Shown piece by piece: positions 42,130 to 49,618 of a DNA stretch of 49,618 nt. The notes beneath the pieces were generated by a model, which ran no database searches, was not told the origin of the DNA, and saw only the letters and a program-made list of their open reading frames with translations. Position numbers and translations under genes: made by a program. Each line of letters opens with the position of its first letter. Position 1 is the stretch's first letter. The DNA is from Flavobacterium azizsancarii (GTDB taxonomy: Bacteria > Bacteroidota > Bacteroidia > Flavobacteriales > Flavobacteriaceae), in NCBI RefSeq assembly GCF_027980145.1, contig NZ_JAMZNK010000043.1, positions 1-49,618 of the forward strand, given 5' to 3'.

Positions 42130-45100
42130 TTAAAATGCATAAGTATAAATAATTACTGCTGCTGCTTCTACTGTCGTTTCTTCAGCTAATAAAGGTATCG
42201 TCTGGGGTTGTACTAATCCCAAAATAAATTTACCTACGAGCAAAACAGTATGGCCACCTGGCCTAAAAGCAGCATCAAAGCCAGCACTTTTTCCTTTTAG
42301 TCCTCTAACGTTATAGTGATAACCTATTCCATCCATACCGAAACTGGTACCTTGTGAAGAATATTGGTCAGATGGCCACATAAATCTTAATCTATTATCT
42401 TTAGGTCTAAAATTTAAATTATATCTTCCTAAATTAAATTGATAGTTTCGTCCCTCATCTTTACCATTGAAGAAAGTGTCATTCACATCAAACATTTTTT
42501 GCGTACCAATTCTCAAAGACACGTAAGTTTTTAATTTAAATTGATCGCCTAAATTAGAGTTCCACTGTCCTTTTTTACCAGTTTGATGTGTTGATGTGTA
42601 AGAAATATTGTTGGGCAAACTCACATAATTACTCATATTAGGCGGAGGTGGGGGAGGGCCAGAGTTTTTATGACCTCCGCCAAATATATTTCTAAGGCTA
42701 AGTTTCTCCCTACGCCATTCATCCCATTTATTGAAATTTAAATTTCTGTTTGCCCAGTCTTTAATTCGCCAATTATCCCAATTTTGGGCTATAGTTGCGA
42801 CCCCATTAGCAATAGCTGCAAACCAGCCGCAATCTACACAATCTTTGCCTGGTCCACTTCCTTGTGCTAAATTACCACTTGGATCTGTATATAAAAGCGG
42901 ATTGTTCAATACATATCCATACTGATTATAATTTTGCGTATTAGTAGGATCTTGTATAATATTATCAACCTGTAAGAACCTATGAATCATAGGGTCGTAC
43001 AATCTTGCATTCATATTTATAAGTGCAATGCTCTGCAAGTGTTCATGACCTGTATAGCCTCTGTCCAAAATTGTTAATCCGGCAAGATGATTTCCTGCTC
43101 CATCCTGCACTTGTATAACACTTCCCGAAGCATCAAATAAACGTTTTTCAACAATTGATCCGTTTGAATCAGTGACAGCTAAAATACTCCCTTGATAATC
43201 TCGATGTAAATATAAATATTCTGGAGAATTTATGCCATCACTTTTTACTGCAATAGGGGCACTATACCCGTCACCCCCAATATACGTTAGAAACTCGATA
43301 TTACCAGTAGCTGTATTCTGCTTAACTTCCATACTTCCGTCAGCAGAATAGTATTTTCGTAATGGTCTGTCCATTTTTTCCACTTGCTGACTTCCATAAA
43401 ACATCATGCTGCGCTGATTGTTGTCATTGTAGAGGAAATTTATTTTATCTACACCAGTTTCGTCAATTAGAATTGGGCTTTTAAAAGCGTTATAAGTTAT
43501 GTTTAATTTTCTGTCTGGTGTTGGTGTATCACTTGTTTTACGAATCTGTACATCATCATACCACATGTTTCCATAACCGTTGTTATCCAGGCGAATGTTT
43601 AATTTTTTGATATTAGGCTGGATTAAAACTGTCTTTTCGATTTTATACCATTGATTTGTGACATTTGTTATTTGGTTGCTGATATCGGTAAAATATCCTG
43701 CTTCTGACGGTGTTCTCATAATTAAAAAAATCTCTGCCTGTGGGCCTTCAGAATAAACCCAAGCCGAATATGTGTATTCTGTCGGAACTTCATTATCTAT
43801 GGCAATCCATTTATCATTATGTACATACTGCTCCGTGGAAGTACTATTTGTCATCTTTAGTGATGTTGCACCCGTATATGCATTGGAATTATCATATGTA
43901 TAAAACGAATTGTCTGGATAAGCTGCCGGTCCCCATGTATTTTTGTCTTCCATACTGTCATTAAAAATCCCTTCTCGGTTTGCATAATAGCCAACACCTT
44001 CCGGCGCCAGTGTGATAGAGGTATTTTGGTAGGGTTTTGATGGCTCATATTCATAGCTACCTAGGTTATTACTGCTTATTTTTCCTGAAGCATCATAGTT
44101 TTGAGTTTCTTCGATACCCAATTTATTAGTGAACTTCTTTAATCTGTTTATGTCATCGTATTTAAATGTTTCGGTATAATTTCCAAAAGCACTATTAACA
44201 CGATTGTCTAGATTATCCGTGTTTTTGTCAAAAAGGGTCGTAAGGGTTAGAATATTCCCTGTTGGAGTTGTCGTTTTATCATGTTGTATAGACGATAAAT
44301 AGCCATTAGAATCGTAATTATTGGTCACTTTTATTCCATTACCTAATACACTTTCTTTTATTTGCCCTTTAGCAGTAAAGGTATTTACTTGCCAAAGTAC
44401 ATTATTGTTTGCATCTAAAATTTTATATAGTTCACCATTTTTATACTCATTTTTAGTAACAATAGCACTGGTTTTCCCCCCTACCTGAGCGGTTTTTGTT
44501 TCAATAGAAATCCTTCCTAGTGCATCATATTCGAATGAACGTGTAAATTTTGATATGCCGGCTTTTTCTTCAGTAATAGACGTTGCTCTTTTAGTGGCAT
44601 TATCGTAAATTATTGTAGTAACAATTTTATTGGACCCTGCAGGTTCATTTTTATCCTCGTACGTGATAGTTACTGGTAATTTTGATCCATCATACTCATA
44701 TGTAGTTTCACTGCTCGATCCACCTCCTGCGATTGTCTTGGTTAAGGGTCTGCCGCTTGTATCGCGGATAATGGAAGTAATTACATTTCCATTTTGTGAT
44801 TTTTCTTCTGTAAGCTCATTAAAATCATTGTACTTATAATTGAAAACACCTGCAGAAGGATCGGTAAGTTTTGTTTTTCGCCCCCAGCCATCCTGTTCCA
44901 TTACAATATTGACGCCATTGTAATTAGTCTGCCTTAAATTCCCATTCGCAAAATAGGAATAGGCAATCGTTCCTCCTGTTGGCTCATATGAGGAAATTAT
45001 ATTCCCAATGGCATTTTTTGTTATTTTTTTGGAGTTTGCTCCATCTGTAATAGTAGTAGCAAGTCCTTCATATAGGGCAGTTGTAGTCCTCCCATTGAAT

Positions 45101-48100
45101 AATGTATTTTCAATTGGTCTACTGTAAATATCAAATTTGGTTTCATTCCATTGAGATGCACTTGCTCCAAAATACGGTTCACTAATTTTATAATTTCGAT
45201 CGTAAATATCATATACGAACGACACGTAAGAAAATGTGCCATTTATATCTTTTGTACCTACCCTGATCTTTCTGCCCAGATCATCAAATATATCCTCAGA
45301 AGAACTGCCGTCTAGTACGTCAGTTGTGGTTGCAATTGTTGTTTGCGATCCATTTTGTGCACTATATGACTTGGAGTATGTTGTCGTCACTGTTTTATTT
45401 AACAGATCGTCTGTAGCGGTTAACCTTTTAAACCATGAATCATAGGTATATGATACTGACTGGGCATATGGATTTGTTTCTTTCTTTAACAAACCGCTAT
45501 CTAAATAATACTCAAATGTTGATATTAATGCATCGTTATCAGTTTTTTTTGTCATGAATCTTCCCGATGTATCATACTCAAACCAGGTACTTCTTGCCCC
45601 TGATAATGCAGAGGAAATCATTCTTTTCGTTATATTTCCAAAAGAGTCATAATCAAAGTGTTCTGTGATGGTGGATGTACCAGTTGCGCTTTTGGATATA
45701 TCAGATAATAGGTAACTGGAATTGTATGTGTATGATTCATTACTTGTCATGGTATGCCCGGACACTACACTACTTCGCGTTTTACTGGATGGCCTGCCTA
45801 GTATATAGAGGGGATTTGAAACTGGGGTTTCATATACCATACTGGTCTCATTGGTTTGAAGACTGGACGATCCTTCCTTGGTCTCCGTTTTGGAATAAGT
45901 AATATTACTATAAGAGTCAAAAATGTTGGTAGTTTCAGCACTTGTGTTATCTAAGGTGTTTACTGTAATTGAACCTGTATTTTGTATTTTAAAAACCTTA
46001 TTTCCCTGTAATGCAAGATCAGCAGTTGCGGGTGTGTACGATAAGGTTGATTTTGTAGTATAACTTGAAGGGGAAAAATTACGGTATGGATAAGCTAAAT
46101 AAGGCAAGAAGTAACTATCAGTTTCTGCTCCTCTTAGCCTAATATTTGAACTTGAAATAGTACAGGTTACGGGATTTGAGTTATCATACCAGTTGGTTTC
46201 CATAATAGATCTAAACCCTTGAAATCCTAAGCCTTCTAAATTTGTCACAGCGCCATAATAGCCATAACGTTTCATCTTAGATACAGAAGCACTCTTTTTT
46301 TCCAATAACGTTACAATTTGAAAATCAGGAGAAGAAACTATATCAAAATAAGGATATTTTTCTGTTGTCAAACTTGAGTTATAAATACTGTTATAGCTGT
46401 ATTCATAAATTGGATCTAATGATTGGTATGTAATAAATTCCTGGACGCCATTTCCATAGGTTATCGTTTTTAACAAGCGATCCTTATTGGTGTTTTTAGG
46501 GGAATTAAAGAAATGAAGTTTATTATTGTTGATAAAAGCGATTTCAAAATGAGGATTTTTTTTATCGGTTGATGGAAGAAATATTGGCAATGCATATATG
46601 TCTATGCTTGACTGCGGTGTAGTTATTGCACTTTTTGTAGTATAGGTGTAAAGTTGGGTTTCCGATACTGCGGTTATTTTTATCGTGCCTGTTCCTGTAC
46701 TGCTGTTCCGGCTGTTTTGCACTATTGTCAAGTCAGATTTTCCATCATTATCGTAATCTGATGCAAAGTAGTTATATGAATTGTATGGGTCATTGAGTAT
46801 AAAGTTTCCCATAATTTTATATTCTTTAATAAAAACAGTACCAGTAGATTTATACAAATACCATGCATCGTTTTGCTCAACTGGGAGCATGAAGTCAGAT
46901 TTTCCATCACCATTATAATCGCCAATAATAATTGGTCTGTTGATATTAATGGAGGAATCGTATAATTGAGCTTGAGCTAATATAGTAAATTGATTGTTAG
47001 AATCTAATGTATATACATTTACAGATCCAGAATCGAAAACGTAAATATCTGATTTCCCATCGCCATTAAAGTCAGCAACAAAAATTTTGCTGCTAAAGCT
47101 AAGATATAGATTGCCCGCTGTATTTGTATAATTAGTAGTTAATCTTTTATCCAAGTTTATAAAGAAAAGCTGTCCACCATGATAAGTATATTCATAAGTT
47201 GAACATCCTGAAGTAAACGGATAGGTAAATGATTTTTCGTAAGCGACAATATCTGTTAAGCCGTCCCCATTAAAATCTCCACTGATGTAGGCGTGTGGAA
47301 TATCACTTTCATAATGATAATGAATAGACCCTGCTCCGTTAGTTGTTAGATTTTTTGCCTGTATTTTTGCCGTATTTGGGTTAACAATATCCGGAGACTC
47401 GCCTCCACATTCATTGTTATAGTCCAGAATAAATCTAGGGAATGTATATGTTTTTTGATCTTGCTGAACAAATGAAGATGAGGGAGAATAAGCGTATGTC
47501 GTAAAAGTACTTCCCTGAACCACAGTCCAACCTTGAAGAGGCATTAGATAATCCTGATAATTGATATAGTTTACAGCAAAAATCTCATCAAATGTATTGG
47601 AAAAAGATAGCGGAGCTCCGAAATTAGGCATAGTCTGAGCACTCGTATTAGGTGATATTCCTGAGAACATCCACATTTTTTTCTTAGCGCTGGCACCTGT
47701 TAGAGGATATAATATGAAATCCATACTGCCATCGCCATCAAAATCTCCTGTGACTGTAGAAGCATTGAGTGAAGAAAGGTTGTCTACATTTAAAATCGTA
47801 GGATTTGAAATATAATTAATTGCAGTATCAGTATTCTCATAAGAAAAAACAGTTGGATTTAAACTTTTAGTTTTATCTCCGTTTTTTTCTGTTATCTTCC
47901 ACAGTAGGTTGTAACTTTGAGATGTCGTTAAATATTCAAGAAAATAATTTCTAAATCCGATATTATTGCTTAGGGTGTTGATTTCAAGCAATCTTTTGTT
48001 TCTTGTAATATTCTGCCCGCCAACATAATAACTTTCGGGACGAGAGATGGATTCATAAATAAATTTTATCTCATTTATAGGAACTGTTGAGCCAGTAAAG

Positions 48101-48760
48101 CCATATTTTATTGAAGTAATTTCTAGCAGATTATTTGTGGAATTGTAGTTGTAAATAATTTTAATCCCTTGAACATTTTCCCAGGATGTAATGGACCATT
48201 CGGTTACAGATCTTGAATCAGTTGAATTGCCATAGTATGCTTTTGATCCGTCAGGATATTCGACTAAGAAGAAAGCTGGTCCATAACTTGCACCGTTTGG
48301 ATGAACTCCATAAGATTTGACTTTTATATTAGAAAATATTTCTGTTTCATATTCAGTGCCATCTGCTCCGTAGGTTTGAGAAATATTTTTTAAAACAAGT
48401 CTTTGGCCATCAATAGCGAAACGATCTACTGCATTAAAATCAACCCCATCAATTATTCCGTCATGAGATTTTGTGGCTGGTATTCTAGATATAGAAGATA
48501 TCCCCGAAATATTCCATCCATATCCGGCAGCTCCAACGCTGCCTTGACTATTATAAGAAATGCTTATCTGCGGTTCCACACCATTAATCCCCGGGGGGGG
48601 CAAGAATTGGTATCGAATAAGATGCTCCTCCTGAAAGGTTAACGGAAAGATTTCCATCCGTAATTCCAACATCAGTAGAACTTCCAGTTGGGTTTACCTG
48701 TGCTGAAACAAAAGAGCTTAAACTGATAAAAAATAAGATTGAAAAGTAAAACTGTTTCAT
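42130..48760 (-). CDS. SpvB/FG-GAP/RHS secreted protein, frameshifted at a C8 tract
   Basis: The start at 48760 gives a signal peptide (MKQFYFSILFFISLSSFVSA) and VNPTGSSTDVGITDGNLSVN, but a C8 run (48593-48600) shifts the frame into a stop. With seven Cs it would continue as ILAPPGINGVEPQIS, an SpvB-like N-terminal domain. Without the fix the downstream frame is open from 48672. Five FG-GAP calcium-type repeats (such as GDFNGDGLTDI) lie at about 46.7-47.8 kb. RHS/YD repeats follow, with a carbohydrate-binding-like insert at about 43.5-44.0 kb. The RHS core ends YDPMIHRFLQVD ... YTDPSGN. A ~246-residue C-terminal tip with a polyproline linker matches nothing I know. It starts 3 bases after the upstream gene. 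Confidence 0.85.
43535..43985 (-). other. Carbohydrate-binding-like insert inside the RHS protein
   Basis: Between RHS repeats the protein reads REGIFNDSMEDKNTWG, then SNAYTGATSLKMTNSTS, TYSAWVYSEGPQAEIFLIMR and LDNNGYGNMWYDDVQIRK. A start with a damaged-edge DSME...W, a central TGATSLKM strand and a final GxxWYDDVQI strand are hallmarks of CBM4/9-type jelly-roll domains. Confidence 0.6.
48593..48600 (-). repeat. C8 homopolymer, probable frameshift site
   Basis: The minus strand reads GCCCCCCCCGGGG here, eight C and four G, in an otherwise AT-rich genome. Seven Cs would keep the signal peptide in frame with the SpvB/RHS body; eight put it out of frame. Confidence 0.85.
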
Positions 48761-48763
48761 ATG

Positions 48764-49216
48764 CTATTGCTTAATAATTTTGATTGTTTTTTGTTCTCCA
48801 TTATTGTATGTCAGCGATACAATGTAAACACCTGTTGGTAAATTTTGAAAAGGAATATTTTGAGAATTAACTTCTTTTTGATTTTTATAAGACAGTAATG
48901 ACTGACCATTAATACCAGTTACTACTATTGATGTAACGAAGTTTTCATTGATTAGATCCCATTTTAAATAAAGCTCTTCCTTAACAGGGTTTGGATAGTA
49001 TGAAATAACATCGGTGGGAGAAAATTTCAATAAATCCTCTTCTTCGATAGCTTCAATTTCTTCAGTGTTTTTTGAAGTTTTTGAAGATAAGCAGTTGATG
49101 CAAAGAGTTCTATTTACTTGGCTCCCAGTAAAAGCATCGTAAGAGAATTTGATTTTATCCTGTGCGTGTGATAAAGAAATATATCCTAAAAAGAGGAGAG
49201 AGAAAAGATTCTTCAT
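48764..49216 (-). CDS. Small protein with type A type IX sorting domain
   Basis: The 150-residue protein has a signal peptide (MKNLFSLLFLGYISLSHA, cleavage before QDK) and a short mature region with paired Cys (LCINCLSSK) and an acidic stretch (EEIEAIEEEDLL). A C-terminal type A sorting domain follows: YYPNPVKEELYLKW, GINGQSLLSY, LPTGVYIVSLTYN and KTIKIIKQ. It should be exported by the type IX system. The RHS gene begins 3 bases after its stop, so the two are translationally close and likely act together; the mature part is too short for an enzyme. Confidence 0.9.
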   Translation of the reverse strand: MKNLFSLLFLGYISLSHAQDKIKFSYDAFTGSQVNRTLCINCLSSKTSKNTEEIEAIEEEDLLKFSPTDVISYYPNPVKEELYLKWDLINENFVTSIVVTGINGQSLLSYKNQKEVNSQNIPFQNLPTGVYIVSLTYNNGEQKTIKIIKQ

Positions 49217-49516
49217 ATTGTAAATTATTTAAACGGTTGTTTATTGCTTACAAATAAAGAGAAAAAACAAATGTAATATTATGCTTATATTATTTTTACC
49301 TAATGATTAAAAATATCGATTAAAAGTACTATTTTATCGATATAATGATTTGTAAAAATCAAGTACGTATTAATTTAATAAAATTTTAACATTTCAATTC
49401 CGATCTAAATTTAATTTGTAAGATCATATATGATATTTGAAAAGAAATTTAAATGTGTTGCTGTCCGATTCTGATTTTATTGCTAATAAAAATAATTTAC
49501 TTTATATTGGGTATTT
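49217..49516. other. Upstream region of the RHS operon
   Basis: About 300 AT-rich bases with no open frame. A -7 match TACATTTG lies on the minus strand at 49268-49275, about 52 bases before the start of the small sorting-domain protein; no convincing -33 element is seen. Confidence 0.4.
49268..49275 (-). promoter_or_regulatory. Candidate -7 element of the RHS operon
   Basis: TACATTTG on the minus strand matches TAnnTTTG exactly. The predicted leader to the ATG at 49216 is about 45 bases. Confidence 0.4.
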
Positions 49517-49618
49517 CGGTCGGACCGTGCCACCCATTTCGGTTGAAATGGTGCCACTTTGAAAGAGATTACAATAATACAAAAAAGTTTGTTCAGTTTA
49601 AAAATTTGCTTTTCTCAT
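49517..49618. mobile_element. Possible end of an IS21-like insertion sequence
   Basis: GTGCCAC occurs twice (49527-49533 and 49551-49557) around a small hairpin, CATTTC-GGTT-GAAATG. A palindrome CGGTCGGACCG precedes them. Repeated GTGCCAC-type blocks are what I remember from the ends of Bacteroidota IS21 elements. No transposase gene is visible before the window stops at 49618, so this is tentative. Confidence 0.35.

Overview
The window looks like chromosomal DNA from a Flavobacterium-like member of the Bacteroidota. It is AT-rich and carries a gldK-gldL-gldM-gldN-gldO block (type IX secretion / gliding motor). It also has PorP/SprF and giant SprB-repeat surface proteins with type IX sorting tails. 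Several upstream regions carry the Bacteroidota -7 motif TAnnTTTG. I could not run searches; all family names come from motifs read by eye.

Layout. (1) 0.1-8.2 kb, minus strand, housekeeping: groL, groS, secG, a repeat-rich TPR protein, lptE, a sigma-54 activator without a sensor domain, a frameshifted GxxExxY gene inside a ~490 bp inverted-repeat unit, and miaB. (2) 8.3-16 kb, minus: a PorP/SprF-like outer-membrane protein and a 2220-residue secreted adhesin. (3) 16.3-27.6 kb, plus: topA with a ureohydrolase-like protein that has lost metal ligands, then gldKLMN, a tandem gldN copy (gldO) and an FAD oxidoreductase. (4) 27.6-32.5 kb: DUF983 protein, the scar of a TerY-P type phosphatase/kinase locus next to an intact TerC gene, and an ABC-F ATPase. 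(5) 32.6-38.3 kb: a divergent pair (App1-type phosphatase and diacylglycerol kinase-like enzyme), palindromic repeats, an acetyltransferase, small membrane proteins and tRNA-Glu. (6) 38.3-41.4 kb: a gene-poor, decaying accessory zone with hypothetical membrane proteins, an XRE-like regulator lacking a standard start, operator-like palindromes, repeated tRNA-terminator sequences and a multiply frameshifted pseudogene. (7) 41.4-49.6 kb, minus: an apparent operon of a small type IX-sorted protein, a ~2200-residue SpvB/FG-GAP/RHS protein with an unrecognised C-terminal tip, and a lipoprotein. The window ends in a repeat that may be the end of an insertion sequence.

How the parts fit. GldK/L/M/N(O) form the motor and ring of the secretion system that would export the giant adhesin and the small sorting-domain protein. 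The last locus looks like a polymorphic-toxin arrangement: an RHS shell with a variable tip and a candidate immunity lipoprotein. Its large gene is out of frame at a C8 tract just after the signal peptide, so it is either phase-variable, broken, or affected by a sequencing error.

Most notable observations: the C8 frameshift and architecture of the RHS locus; the PP2C/kinase deletion scar beside terC; the inverted-repeat GxxExxY unit; the degenerate ureohydrolase coupled to topA; the A-B-C-A-B-C-A order of Ig-like repeats in the adhesin; and the divergent phosphatidate phosphatase-like / DAG kinase-like pair.
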